A stretch of DNA of 25,950 bases from Bacillota bacterium (GCA_023393815.1 JAEXBU010000024.1:1-25950); one strand, 5' to 3'. Shown: positions 15,001-21,883, counted from the stretch's first letter. Notes: generated from the letters alone by a model not told the origin. Numbers and translations: made by a program.

Positions 15001-15244
15001 GGCGGCTCCTACCATGATCGACTTGATTCAAGAAGGAGAGATCGATCTCGTCTTCAACACCCCTACCAAGGGCAACGACTCCAAGCGCGACGGCTTCTTG
15101 ATTCGAAGAAACGCCATCGAGTGCGACGTGGAACTGTTTACCAACTTGGACAAGGCCAAAGTCTATGCCCAAACGCTTAAGAACAACCCCATCGAAGACG
15201 AGCTGAACCTTTACGAAATCGGCGACTACAACGCCCTTCGGTGA
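12020..15244 (+). CDS. carB: Carbamoyl-phosphate synthase large subunit
   Basis: 1,074 residues, the standard length. It makes carbamoyl phosphate from bicarbonate, ammonia and two ATP. It has two homologous ATP-grasp halves, opened by GSGPIVIGQAAEFDYSGTQ near residue 15 and GSGPIRIGQGVEFDYASVH near residue 563. Between them is an oligomerisation region (about 400-550) and at the end an MGS-like allosteric domain (about 930-1074) with VGVTFYATKGTKAFL. ATP-grasp metal-binding blocks EINPRVSRSSALASKATG and EVNPRSSRTVPYLSKVTG are intact. It has an AGGAGG site and follows carA by 8 nt. Since the partner CarA appears dead as a glutaminase, this subunit should rely on free ammonia. Confidence 0.96.
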   Translation: MSRKKDIQKVLVIGSGPIVIGQAAEFDYSGTQACESLQEEGVEVVLVNSNPATIMTDREVADKVYIEPLTKEVIEQIIEKERPDALIAGMGGQTGLNLSIELYDSGVLEKYGVEIIGTSIPSIKKGEDREEFRQLMEKIGEPIIESKTVENVEDAVAYANVIGYPVVVRPAFTLGGTGGGICETEAELRTIAHAGIHLSRVGQVLIEKCITGWKEIEYEVIRDSYGTCICVCNMENIDPVGVHTGDSMVVAPTQTLTDVEHGMLREAAFRIIEGVGIEGGCNVQFAVEPNSLKYAVIEINPRVSRSSALASKATGYPIARVAAKIALGLGLDEIENRITGEKSMAFEPSIDYVVVKIPKWPFDKFFNADRNLGTKMMATGEVMAIGPTFEVALLKGLRSLEIGAFSLLHPRFKTMDIATLKENVKRPNDERLFYLAALLNTGYDINRLSRETGMDAYFLRIIKRIVCVEAELEAMKKEDLTEDKLREMKRMGFSDEIIANRLNVSEKFIRELRKLFGIEAKYRKVDTKGGLSEAKANYLYSLYEGEDESPVHEDKRRIIVIGSGPIRIGQGVEFDYASVHCVKTLRREGYETIIINNNPETVSTDFDISDKLYFEPLTAEDTLNIIEKEKPEGVILQFGGQTAIKLAGVFKEEGIPILGTDPTAIDRAEDREKFDAMLEELHLVRPKGVGVHGVEEGMEKAESLGYPVLVRPSYVLGGQGMEICTADEDLRYYLEESFAMDPKRTVLIDQYIQGMECEVDAISDGTDVFLPGIMEHLERAGVHSGDSISIYPSRHISGKMEEAILDATKKVALELGVLGMINIQFIIKDDTLYMIEVNPRSSRTVPYLSKVTGMNITEIATKVMLGDSLKSMGYGTGIGAVSPTTCVKIPVFSTEKLHRVEASLGPEMRSTGEVLGVGRTEEEAMAKGFLAAGTDISQKARRALCTIRDRDKEEFLAIAKELADVGVTFYATKGTKAFLNQHGIEAEEVRRIGEAAPTMIDLIQEGEIDLVFNTPTKGNDSKRDGFLIRRNAIECDVELFTNLDKAKVYAQTLKNNPIEDELNLYEIGDYNALR

Positions 15245-15292
15245 TTACCAAAAATACGATTCGGGTAAACTCTCCACAAAGGAGTGTGACCT

Positions 15293-15556
15293 ATGGGAAT
15301 TGGAATCGTCAGCGACTTATGAAAGAAAGGCGCGAACAAGGGCGAAGCGGAACAACCCTGCGCAGGCGTCCGCGAAACCTTATCCAAGGTCAAGCGCTAC
15401 GCCAAGGAACGAATCGACGAAGGGCAAACGGAGGGGGAGGCTCTTTCGGGCAAAGGGGAATGGATGAATTAGAAGCGGCGTTATGACGCGCCGAAACGCC
15501 GCGTTCATGCCTTGGAAGAGCGCATTCGCCTCTTGGAAAACCGGCAAGGAGAGTAG
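15293..15556 (+). pseudogene. Small gene with two in-frame stop codons
   Basis: AAAGGAG (15278-15284) precedes ATG 15293 by eight bases. The frame is 87 codons long but contains TGA at codon 10 (15320-15322) and TAG at codon 60 (15470-15472) before the final TAG at 15554. Between them it reads KKGANKGEAEQPCAGVRETL, KRYAKERIDEGQTEGEA and, after the second stop, KRRVHALEERIRLLENRQGE, a charged coiled-coil tail. The retained ribosome binding site and frame suggest recent decay. Its last segment loosely resembles the tail of the broken gene at 7187-7461. The family is not recognised. The interval 15245-15292 holds nothing else. Confidence 0.45.
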
Positions 15557-15575
15557 GAAGTCAATAAAGATACAG

Positions 15576-15597
15576 CCGGCAGCGATGCCGGTTTTTT
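15576..15597 (+). terminator. Intrinsic terminator before the glutaredoxin-like gene
   Basis: CCGGCA (15576-15581) and TGCCGG (15586-15591) form a perfect stem around GCGA, followed by six T. It probably ends transcription of the pyr operon and the degenerate gene behind it. It lies only two bases before the next AGGAGG, so it could also attenuate grx-thiW. Confidence 0.85.
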
Positions 15598-15610
15598 GTA
15601 GGAGGAAAAA

Positions 15611-15850
15611 ATGAAAGTTTACGGAACGGATCTGTGCCCCGATTGCGTGGAGGCAAAGAAGAAATTGAAAGAAGAACACATTTCCTACGACTACGTGGAC
15701 ATAACGGCAAGTATTCAAAATTTAAAGGCATTTATGCGCTTAAGGGATTCGAATGAGGTATTTGACGAGGCGAGGGAATCGGGATTTATCGGCATTCCCA
15801 CCTTTGTCAAAGACGACGGAGCCATCGTCTTTTCGGTGGATGCCCTATGA
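15611..15850 (+). CDS. Glutaredoxin-like thiol-disulfide protein
   Basis: 79 residues with a thioredoxin fold. The redox motif CPDC is at residues 9-12 and the cis-proline block GIPTFV is near 58-63. The family reduces disulfides or mixed thiols in the cytoplasm. CPDC rather than CPYC suggests a NrdH- or YruB-like variant whose electron donor is uncertain. ATG 15611 follows AGGAGG. Its last four bases (ATGA at 15847-15850) overlap the thiW start, so the two are translationally coupled. The reason for pairing with a thiazole transporter is not clear. Confidence 0.85.
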   Translation: MKVYGTDLCPDCVEAKKKLKEEHISYDYVDITASIQNLKAFMRLRDSNEVFDEARESGFIGIPTFVKDDGAIVFSVDAL

Positions 15851-16341
15851 GAGATAAGACGCGTCTATTGGCCGCCACGGGCATACTCTGCGCCTTGTCC
15901 GTTACCTTGTCCACCTTGGTAGTCTTTCCCAATATGGCACCCTTTCAACACGCTGTGAACGTCATCGGCGCCGTCGTTTTAGGACCGTGGTACAATTTTC
16001 TCTGCGCCCTCTTAACCGGGCTGATACGCATGAGTACGGGCCGCCCCTTGACATCGGTTACGGGGGCCGTGGTGGGTGCGCTTCTTTCGGGGATCTGCTA
16101 CAAAAAGACCCGATCCCTGGCCGCTACGTGGGGCGGGGAGATTTTCGGTACGGGTATTTTAAGTGCTATCTTGTCCTATCCTTTTATGAAATACCTTTAC
16201 GGCATGGACTTGGGCAGCCCCTTTTATTACATTCCCTTTTTCCTGCCCTCCACCCTGGTGGGAGCGTCCATAGGGATTTTGGTACTTTTGTCCCTAAAGC
16301 GGTTGGGAAAACTTTCGGCTTTAGAACTTTGGAAAAAGTAA
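15847..16341 (+). CDS. thiW: ThiW, S component of an ECF transporter (thiamine-precursor thiazole)
   Basis: 164 residues with about five to six hydrophobic helices. The ThiW signature is visible as VVFPNMAPFQHAVNVIGAVV and LGPWYNFLCALLTGLIRMSTG (residues about 25-64). ThiW is predicted to bind the thiazole moiety of thiamine and to be energised by the shared EcfA1-EcfA2-EcfT module, which is encoded 940 bp downstream. No TPP riboswitch is visible upstream, although thiW genes often have one; instead it follows a glutaredoxin-like gene in an ATGA overlap. Substrate assignment is by family. Confidence 0.85.
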   Translation: MRDKTRLLAATGILCALSVTLSTLVVFPNMAPFQHAVNVIGAVVLGPWYNFLCALLTGLIRMSTGRPLTSVTGAVVGALLSGICYKKTRSLAATWGGEIFGTGILSAILSYPFMKYLYGMDLGSPFYYIPFFLPSTLVGASIGILVLLSLKRLGKLSALELWKK

Positions 16342-16349
16342 AAAAGCAA

Positions 16350-16377
16350 TTGCATTTTTCTTTTTTTCTGCTATACT
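16350..16377 (+). promoter_or_regulatory. Promoter of the trpP T-box leader
   Basis: TTGCAT (16350-16355), 16-base T-rich spacer, TATACT (16372-16377). It predicts a start near 16384, just before stem I of the T-box. Confidence 0.65.
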
Positions 16378-16383
16378 GTTAAT

Positions 16384-16644
16384 AATCCTACCAAATATGA
16401 AAGCGTCGAGCAGAAGTAAGTAGCTTCAAGTGCCCTTCTTAGAGAGTCGGTGGTTGGTGCAAACCGATGAAGTTCCTTGTTGCGAATGGGTCTGTGAGTG
16501 CGAGGTGAAAGAAAGTAGCCGAGCCGGTTCTCCCGTTACAGAGATAGGATATGTTAGTATCTAAAGAGAGATGCGTCCTTTGGGCGCAACTAGGATGGCA
16601 CCGCGAATTCACCATTTGCTCCTACACGAGCGAGTGGTTTTTTT
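16384..16644 (+). ncRNA. T-box riboswitch, tryptophan-specific
   Basis: Stem I carries the conserved AGAGAGTCGGTGG and GGTGCAAACCGATGAAG blocks (16441-16472). The specifier loop reads GAATGG, with TGG (Trp) at 16487-16489. The antiterminator T-box block TGGCACCGCG lies at 16596-16605. The terminator pairs CCATTTGCTC (16612-16621) with GAGCGAGTGG (16628-16637), followed by seven T. Uncharged tRNA-Trp would stabilise the antiterminator and switch on trpP. The Trp specifier and the tryptophan transporter downstream support each other. Confidence 0.93.
16612..16644 (+). terminator. T-box terminator
   Basis: A ten-base-pair stem (two G-U) with a 6-base loop and a T7 tail. It is the regulated terminator of the Trp T-box. 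Confidence 0.9.
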
Positions 16645-16665
16645 GTGCCGAGAAAAGGAGTTATT

Positions 16666-17172
16666 ATGAATACGAAGTCGTTAGTAGAAGGCGCTATTTT
16701 TATCGCATTGGGCACGATTCTCCACGCCGTGGTTCCGGGATTTTTTAACGGTATGAAGCCGGATTTTATGCTATTTTGTTTAATTGCCTATGTGATTATC
16801 AATCCCAAACCCCTGCCGACCTTGGCCATGGGCGTCGCTACCGGCGTATTGGCGGCCTTGACTACCCAATTCCCCGGCGGTCAGCTGCCCAATATCGTCG
16901 ATAAAATCGTCTCGGCTTTTTCTGTTCTGGCCATGGTTCGACTCATGCCCGGAGAAGGAAGCATAAAGAAAGCCGCGATTTATTTTATCGCCACAGTGAT
17001 CAGCGGAGCGGTCTTTTTGGGGACGGCCGTGGTGCTCGTAGGGCTGCCCGGCGGGGCGCCTTTTACGGCGATGTTTGTGGCCATCGTCCTTCCCACGGCG
17101 GTCATGACTGCGGCTTTGGGTCTCGTCTTTGAACGGGTGATCGGCATACACTACAAACGCAATCGCGCGTAG
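16666..17172 (+). CDS. trpP: Tryptophan transporter TrpP (ECF S-component type)
   Basis: 168 residues with about five hydrophobic helices. The start MNTKSLVEGAIFIALGTILH and the GMKPDFML block are typical of the TrpP/YhaG family, which imports tryptophan. ATG 16666 follows AAAGGAG (16655-16661); an earlier GTG at 16645 abuts the terminator and is unlikely. The Trp T-box gives independent support for substrate and regulation: expression should rise when tRNA-Trp is uncharged. The ECF energising genes follow after about 110 bp with their own promoter, so TrpP probably docks with that module. Confidence 0.9.
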   Translation: MNTKSLVEGAIFIALGTILHAVVPGFFNGMKPDFMLFCLIAYVIINPKPLPTLAMGVATGVLAALTTQFPGGQLPNIVDKIVSAFSVLAMVRLMPGEGSIKKAAIYFIATVISGAVFLGTAVVLVGLPGGAPFTAMFVAIVLPTAVMTAALGLVFERVIGIHYKRNRA

Positions 17173-17176
17173 AGGA

Positions 17177-17201
17177 GAGAGCGAGTTTCCTCGCTCTTTT
17201 T
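17177..17201 (+). terminator. Intrinsic terminator after trpP
   Basis: AGAGCGAG (17178-17185) and CTCGCTCT (17190-17197) pair perfectly around TTTC, followed by Ts. It separates the T-box unit from the ecf operon. Confidence 0.85.
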
Positions 17202-17215
17202 CTATGCCGTAGAAA

Positions 17216-17245
17216 TTGAGGCGCACCGAAATCCTGTGGTATAAT
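17216..17245 (+). promoter_or_regulatory. Promoter of the ecfA1-ecfA2-ecfT-truA operon
   Basis: TTGAGG (17216-17221), 18-base spacer, TATAAT (17240-17245) with an extended -10 (TGG before it). Confidence 0.7.
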
Positions 17246-17283
17246 ACATAAGTTAAGGGAATATTGAAAGGGAAGGAGCCCTT

Positions 17284-18117
17284 ATGATCGAAATAAAGAA
17301 TTTAGTCTATCGATACGAAGGTGCCGACAAAGCGGCTGTAGATGGCGTGAATCTGCGTATCGAGAAGGGGGAATTTGTCGCCGTCCTGGGACACAACGGC
17401 AGCGGGAAGTCTACCATGGCCAAGTGTTTAAACGGTCTGTATCGCCCGACGGAAGGAGACGTAACCGTCGACGGAATGAACACGAAAAGCGACGAGGCCA
17501 TTTGGAAGATCCGCGCATGCGCGGGTATGGTCTTTCAAAACCCGGACAATCAGATTGTTGCGACCGTTGTGGAAGAAGACGTGGCCTTCGGTGCGGAAAA
17601 TTTGGCCGTTGAACAATCGGAATTGAGGCGACGCGTCGACGATGCCCTGGAAGCGGTGGAAATGACCGAATTTAAAGACGACCAGCCCCACAAGCTTTCC
17701 GGTGGACAGAAACAGCGGGTGGCCATTGCGGGTATTCTCGCCATGAATCCCGATTACATTATCTTGGACGAGCCTACAGCCATGTTGGATCCCGTAGGAC
17801 GCCAGGAAGTGATGAAGACGATTCTTCGCCTGAACAAGGAAGAGGGGAAGACTATTGTCCTCATTACCCACTTTATGAATGAAGCCGTGCAGGCGGATCG
17901 CGTGGCGGTGATGGAAGAAGGCAAGCTGATCTTGGAGGGCGCTCCGCGAGCGGTCTTTAACCAAGTAGGGACGATGAAGTCCTTGGGGTTGGACGTGCCG
18001 CAGGTGACGGAGCTCGCCGATCGGTTAAAGGCCATCGGCGTGCCCTTGCCCGACGGGATTTTAGATAGAGAGGAGTTTGTCGACGCCTTATGCCGAGTAT
18101 CACGATCCGAAATGTAA
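17284..18117 (+). CDS. ecfA1: ECF transporter ATPase EcfA1
   Basis: 277 residues. One of two ATPases that power vitamin and amino-acid S components such as ThiW and TrpP here. Walker A is GHNGSGKST (about 38-46), the Q loop VFQNPDNQIVATVVEEDVAFG is typical of EcfA1, the signature is LSGGQKQRVAIAG, and Walker B YIILDEPTAMLD. ATG 17284 follows GGAAGGAG. It overlaps ecfA2 by 28 nt. All catalytic motifs are intact. The usual neighbours upstream of this operon in Firmicutes (rplQ) are not present. Confidence 0.93.
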   Translation: MIEIKNLVYRYEGADKAAVDGVNLRIEKGEFVAVLGHNGSGKSTMAKCLNGLYRPTEGDVTVDGMNTKSDEAIWKIRACAGMVFQNPDNQIVATVVEEDVAFGAENLAVEQSELRRRVDDALEAVEMTEFKDDQPHKLSGGQKQRVAIAGILAMNPDYIILDEPTAMLDPVGRQEVMKTILRLNKEEGKTIVLITHFMNEAVQADRVAVMEEGKLILEGAPRAVFNQVGTMKSLGLDVPQVTELADRLKAIGVPLPDGILDREEFVDALCRVSRSEM

Positions 18118-18953
18118 GTTATATTTATAATCAAGGTCTGCCCTTTGAAAAAAAAGCCCTGGACGGAGTGAATTTGGAAATTCATGGCGGCGAGTTTATT
18201 GCCCTGATCGGCCACACAGGCAGCGGAAAATCCACTTTAGTGCAACATTTAAACGGCCTGATCGAACCGACAGAAGGGGAGATCCTCTACGATGGGGTGA
18301 ACTATCGGGATAAGGGCATGACCCTCGCCACCTTGCGTCAAAAGGTAGGTCTGGTGTTTCAATATCCGGAGTACCAGCTTTTTGAAGAAACCGTCGTCAA
18401 AGACATCGCCTACGGGCCGAAGAACTTAGGCTTGTCCGACGAGGAAGTGGACGGTCGCGTGCTCCGAGCCATGGAAAAGGTGGGGTTGTCCTACGAGGCG
18501 ATGGGAGAAGAGAGTCCCTTCGCTCTCTCCGGCGGTCAAAAGCGACGGGTGGCCATTGCGGGCATTCTCGCCATGGAGCCCGAAGTTCTGGTTTTGGACG
18601 AACCTACGGCGGGTTTAGATCCCCGAGGGAGTCGCGAAATTTTAGAAGAGATTAAAGGCTTATTCGAGTCGACGGGCACCACCATCGTTTTGGTTTCCCA
18701 CAGCATGGAAGAGGTGGCTCGCCTGGCCACTCGCATGATTGTCATGGATCGGGGCAAGGTCTGCATGGACGCGACGCCGCGGGAAATTTTTGCGAGAGAA
18801 GAGGAACTCCGCACCATCGGTCTGGGAGTGCCTCAAGTGCGCCGAACCATGACCGATCTTGTGGCCAAGGGCTTTGACGTAAAGGAAGACTGTATTACCG
18901 TGGACGAAGCGTTCGACGTCTTAAAAACGTGGTGGGAGGCGAAACGTGCTTAA
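18090..18953 (+). CDS. ecfA2: ECF transporter ATPase EcfA2
   Basis: 287 residues, paralogous to EcfA1. It opens ITIRNVSYIYNQGLPFEKKA, the EcfA2-specific lead-in. Walker A is GHTGSGKST, the Q loop VFQYPEYQLFEETVVKDIAYG, the signature LSGGQKRRVAIAG and Walker B VLVLDEPTAGLD. It forms a heterodimer with EcfA1 on the EcfT coupling helices. The start at ATG 18090 lies within ecfA1, and the stop overlaps ecfT by 8 nt, giving a fully coupled operon. Confidence 0.93.
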   Translation: MPSITIRNVSYIYNQGLPFEKKALDGVNLEIHGGEFIALIGHTGSGKSTLVQHLNGLIEPTEGEILYDGVNYRDKGMTLATLRQKVGLVFQYPEYQLFEETVVKDIAYGPKNLGLSDEEVDGRVLRAMEKVGLSYEAMGEESPFALSGGQKRRVAIAGILAMEPEVLVLDEPTAGLDPRGSREILEEIKGLFESTGTTIVLVSHSMEEVARLATRMIVMDRGKVCMDATPREIFAREEELRTIGLGVPQVRRTMTDLVAKGFDVKEDCITVDEAFDVLKTWWEAKRA

Positions 18954-19758
18954 AGATATAACCATCGGTCAGTATTTTCCCGCGAAATCTCCGGTTCACG
19001 CCTTGGATCCGCGGTACAAGATACTGATCATGACGATTTTTATCGCCAGTTTATTTTTCATCCATGCTTTTTGGCCCTACGTATTTATTTTTGCGTGGCT
19101 CTTTGTGACCATTACGGCAGCGAAGATCCCCGTAAAAATGGTCGTCAAGGGACTGAAGCCTCTTCGGCTGATTTTGATCTTTACCTTCATTATGAATGTG
19201 TTTTTTATTCCCGGAGAGGTCTTGTTTCAATTCGGCATCCTGACCATTACGAGAGAAGGGCTGGTTCAGGCGATTTTTATGGCTATTCGCCTGGTGCTTT
19301 TGGTGATGGGGACGAGCTTGTTGACCTTGACCACGTCGCCCTTGGCTCTCACCGAAGGGATCGAAAAGCTTATGAGTCCCTTAAAGGGCATTGGCTTTCC
19401 CGCCCACGCCATCGCCATGATGATTACCATCGCCCTGCGCTTTATTCCCACCTTAATCGACGAGGCGGATAAGATTATGAAGGCGCAAATGGCTCGCGGA
19501 GCGGATTTCGAGTCGGGAAACGTCCTAAACCGGGCGAAGAATCTGGTGCCCCTGTTGGTTCCCTTGATTTTGAACGCGTTGCGCCGGGCGGAGGAACTGG
19601 CGACGGCTATGGAAAGCCGCTGCTACCGCGGCGACGAACACCGCACAAAATTAAATCCCCTGGTTTTGACGGGAAGAGATCACTTGTATTTTGTCTGTAA
19701 CATGGCCTTTTTCATCCTCGTCTCCGCCACGCGTTGGATGCCCGTGCCCTTGCCATGA
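18946..19758 (+). CDS. ecfT: ECF transporter transmembrane protein EcfT
   Basis: 270 residues, CbiQ-like, with about five to six membrane helices. It opens YFPAKSPVHALDPRYKI, a conserved EcfT entry. The coupling helices contain the two Ala-Arg-Gly-type motifs: MARGADF near residues 183-189 and SRCYRGD near 223-229, the second lacking the usual Ala. EcfT holds the ATPases and exchanges S components. The GTG start overlaps ecfA2 by 8 nt and the TGA overlaps the truA start (ATGA). Together with thiW and trpP it supplies a whole transport system within 4 kb. Confidence 0.92.
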   Translation: MLKDITIGQYFPAKSPVHALDPRYKILIMTIFIASLFFIHAFWPYVFIFAWLFVTITAAKIPVKMVVKGLKPLRLILIFTFIMNVFFIPGEVLFQFGILTITREGLVQAIFMAIRLVLLVMGTSLLTLTTSPLALTEGIEKLMSPLKGIGFPAHAIAMMITIALRFIPTLIDEADKIMKAQMARGADFESGNVLNRAKNLVPLLVPLILNALRRAEELATAMESRCYRGDEHRTKLNPLVLTGRDHLYFVCNMAFFILVSATRWMPVPLP

Positions 19759-20498
19759 GAAATATTTTAATCACCGTGGCCTACGACGGCACGCACTTTC
19801 ATGGCTACCAGGATCAGGGGCCGAAAAACCTCAGAACCGTGGAGACCCTCTTAAGAGAGGCGCTGGAAAAAACCGTAGGCCACTCGGTGGCGTTGCAGTC
19901 GGCGGGGCGTACGGACAAGGGCGTACATGCCTTGGGACAGAAGGCGAATTTTCTCTCCGACACGCCTATCGATTTGGGAAATTTCCCCCGGGTGGTAAAT
20001 TACCACTTGCCGAAAGATTTGAGCATTACCGGAGCCGAGGAGGTGCCGCGGGATTTTCACGCTCGCTACGGCGCCAAGAAAAAGCACTACAAGTACCGCA
20101 TCTACAACGCCAAGCACCGAAACGGAATGTTGGATCGCTACGCCGTTCATGCCCCCTTTCCCTTGAATGTGGCGCGAATGGAGGCGGCTCTGAAAAAGAT
20201 TGAAGGCTTTCACGATTATTCGGCCTTTATCGGCCGCTACGCCTCTCCGGCAAACCCCAAGCGCGCCATCGATCGAATTAGAGTGACACAGGCGGGGGAG
20301 ATGATCGAGGTGGATTTTTACGGAAAAAGTTTTTTAAAGAATCAAATCCGCATTATTATGGGCTGTGCCATGGAGATCGGCCGGGGGCTCATGCCCGTGG
20401 ATCAACTATGGAAGGCGACGAAAACCCTGGACCGAAAAGATTTAGGACCCACGGCGCCGGCTCATGGCTTGATCCTTGTGTCTGTCGACTACGATTAG
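19755..20498 (+). CDS. truA: tRNA pseudouridine(38-40) synthase
   Basis: 247 residues, the usual size. It converts uridines 38-40 of tRNA anticodon arms to pseudouridine. The catalytic block SAGRTDKGVHALGQ holds the nucleophile Asp (about residue 54), and KHYKYRIYN and FLKNQIRIIMG are further TruA blocks. ATG 19755 overlaps the ecfT stop; a longer frame from 19734 lies within ecfT. Its place behind ecfA1-A2-T is a common Firmicute order. It ends at a terminator that includes its stop codon. Confidence 0.95.
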   Translation: MRNILITVAYDGTHFHGYQDQGPKNLRTVETLLREALEKTVGHSVALQSAGRTDKGVHALGQKANFLSDTPIDLGNFPRVVNYHLPKDLSITGAEEVPRDFHARYGAKKKHYKYRIYNAKHRNGMLDRYAVHAPFPLNVARMEAALKKIEGFHDYSAFIGRYASPANPKRAIDRIRVTQAGEMIEVDFYGKSFLKNQIRIIMGCAMEIGRGLMPVDQLWKATKTLDRKDLGPTAPAHGLILVSVDYD

Positions 20499-20523
20499 CA
20501 CGCGAAGACGTGCTATTTTTTTG
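20496..20523 (+). terminator. Intrinsic terminator of the ecf-truA operon
   Basis: TAGCACG (20496-20502, beginning in the truA stop codon) and CGTGCTA (20509-20515) pair around CGAAGA, followed by seven T. Confidence 0.85.
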
Positions 20524-20551
20524 CGCTTTTTCCGATTTGCTGTGGTAAAAT
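20521..20551 (+). promoter_or_regulatory. Likely promoter of rarD (extended -10)
   Basis: TAAAAT at 20546-20551 with TGG directly before it (extended -10). The -35 is poor (TTGCGC 20521-20526, spacer 19). A start near 20558 gives a short leader ending at GAGGTG before ATG 20582. Confidence 0.45.
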
Positions 20552-20581
20552 GAAGCATACGTTTCAGAAAGAGGTGGGCTT

Positions 20582-21445
20582 ATGTCCGGTAGTTTCAAAG
20601 TGTTGGCCTGTTACCTGTTGTGGGGCTTTTTGGTCTTATACTGGCCTTTGTTCGGTGCCTTGGACCCCTTGGCGGTTCTGTCTTTTCGCATCGTCTTTTC
20701 CATGATCTTTTGTTTGGCTGCCCTGCTCATCATGGGACAGGGCCGTGCCCTCGTCGATTTAATGAAAGACAAGAAGCAGATGTTTTTGCTTTTTTGTGCC
20801 GGAGTGGCCATTACGGTGAATTGGGGTAGCTACATTATTGCCGTTATGACCGGGCGAGTGCTGGACGCCTCTTTGGCCTACTATATGAATCCTATTTTTT
20901 CCATCGTTTTGGGCTTTTTCGTTTACAAGGAACGGCTGCGCCCTCTGCAGTGGGTGGCCTTTGTCCTGGCCGTTTTGGGCGTAACAGTTCCTATGATAGC
21001 CTACGGACAAGTACCCCTCTTTGCCATCGTGATCGGTACCAGCTTCGCCATTTACGGCGCCATTAAGAAAAAGGTGAAGGCTTCGGGGATGATGAGCATT
21101 TTTATGGAGACCCTTTTGGTGACGCCTCTGGCGCTGATTTATCTCGCGCTCTTTTGTAATCCGGGAGATTTAGGCGCGAGAGATTGGCTCCTTCTGCCCA
21201 CCATGGGGATCGCCACCACCGTACCCCTGGCGCTCTTTGCCGTCGGCATGAAAGACACGAGCCTATCCGTGGCCGGCGTGCTGATGTACGTGAACCCGAC
21301 GATTCAATTGCTCCTCGGCGTGTTTTTGCTGGGAGAAAAATTCACCGCCATTCACGGGATCATGTTCGCCTTCGTGTGGGTAGGCGTGGAACTGTTTTTA
21401 ATGGACGGCTTTCGGGAGAGGAAGAGACAGGGCGAGATAAAATAA
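20582..21445 (+). CDS. rarD: RarD-type EamA/DMT-family transporter
   Basis: 287 residues with about ten hydrophobic helices in two repeated halves. The RarD block is clear: ITVNWGSYIIAVMTGRVLDA then SLAYYMNPIFSIVLGFF near residues 78-115. RarD proteins were first named for chloramphenicol resistance, but the substrate is unknown for most; they belong to the drug/metabolite transporter superfamily. ATG 20582 follows GAGGTG. Single-gene unit with its own promoter. No clear terminator follows; a partial CCG..CGG repeat near 21449 lacks a T run. Confidence 0.88.
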   Translation: MSGSFKVLACYLLWGFLVLYWPLFGALDPLAVLSFRIVFSMIFCLAALLIMGQGRALVDLMKDKKQMFLLFCAGVAITVNWGSYIIAVMTGRVLDASLAYYMNPIFSIVLGFFVYKERLRPLQWVAFVLAVLGVTVPMIAYGQVPLFAIVIGTSFAIYGAIKKKVKASGMMSIFMETLLVTPLALIYLALFCNPGDLGARDWLLLPTMGIATTVPLALFAVGMKDTSLSVAGVLMYVNPTIQLLLGVFLLGEKFTAIHGIMFAFVWVGVELFLMDGFRERKRQGEIK

Positions 21446-21471
21446 AACCGACGATTAGCCGGCGTATACAC

Positions 21472-21535
21472 GGAGCCCTCAAAGTGGGAATCGAAAATTT
21501 AGCAAAATATAGCGTTGATGTAATAAAGTAGAAGT
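21472..21535 (+). repeat. Copy 1 of a diverged repeat/promoter-like segment
   Basis: GGAGCCCTCAAAGTGG and the following AATCGAAAAT (21472-21498) match 22330-22356 with a perfect shared core CCCTCAAAGTGG. Resemblance continues weakly through AAAATATAG and GTAATAAAGTAG to about 21535, against AGAATATAG and AATAAAAAAGAG in copy 2. It lies 27 bases after rarD. Confidence 0.5.
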
Positions 21536-21578
21536 GCTAAGCTTAAATTAGAAACGTTTTTTTTAGAGGAGGTTAAGG

Positions 21579-21629
21579 ATGCTTTATTTTAATTTCAGTA
21601 GGTATAAGAATGGAGATGTAGTTATTTAA
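21579..21629 (+). other. 16-codon ORF with a strong ribosome binding site
   Basis: GAGGAGGT (21566-21573) precedes ATG 21579, giving MLYFNFSRYKNGDVVI and TAA at 21627. Readthrough would continue as DKKTNK before a second stop. It may be the truncated start of a lost gene or a small peptide. No family is recognised. The interval between it and 21664 has no other coding signal. Confidence 0.25.
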
Positions 21630-21664
21630 GATAAGAAAACTAATAAATAGTCAGGGAAGAAAGG

Positions 21665-21883
21665 TTGGCTAGGTATAAAAAAGAGACGTTTTTCATTGTT
21701 TATTTAAGCTCTATACTGTTGATATCGGCACGGATCTTTGCATATGATGAAAAGACAGACGAATACTACCAACAAAATGCAGTTCTTATTGGGGAGATAG
21801 GGAAAAGTTACGATAAAACCGGTGGAAATAACATGGAGAAGGAACTCTACGGAACGGAAATTTCCGGTCAACGTCCGACATAG
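21665..21883 (+). CDS. Hypothetical small protein with N-terminal membrane segment
   Basis: 72 residues from TTG 21665. The N-terminus ARYKKETFFIVYLSSILLIS is basic then hydrophobic, like a membrane anchor or signal sequence. The rest is polar (YDEKTDEYYQQNAVLIGEIG). A GGGAAGAAAGG stretch just upstream could serve as ribosome binding site. Base composition is AT-rich, unlike the flanking operons. It may be the N-terminal stub of a larger secreted protein. No homologue is recognised, and it could be non-coding. Confidence 0.3.
   Translation: MARYKKETFFIVYLSSILLISARIFAYDEKTDEYYQQNAVLIGEIGKSYDKTGGNNMEKELYGTEISGQRPT

Noticed and set aside
15320..15322. In-frame TGA as selenocysteine
   Set aside because: There is no redox context around codon 10, and a second stop of another type (TAG) follows in the same frame.
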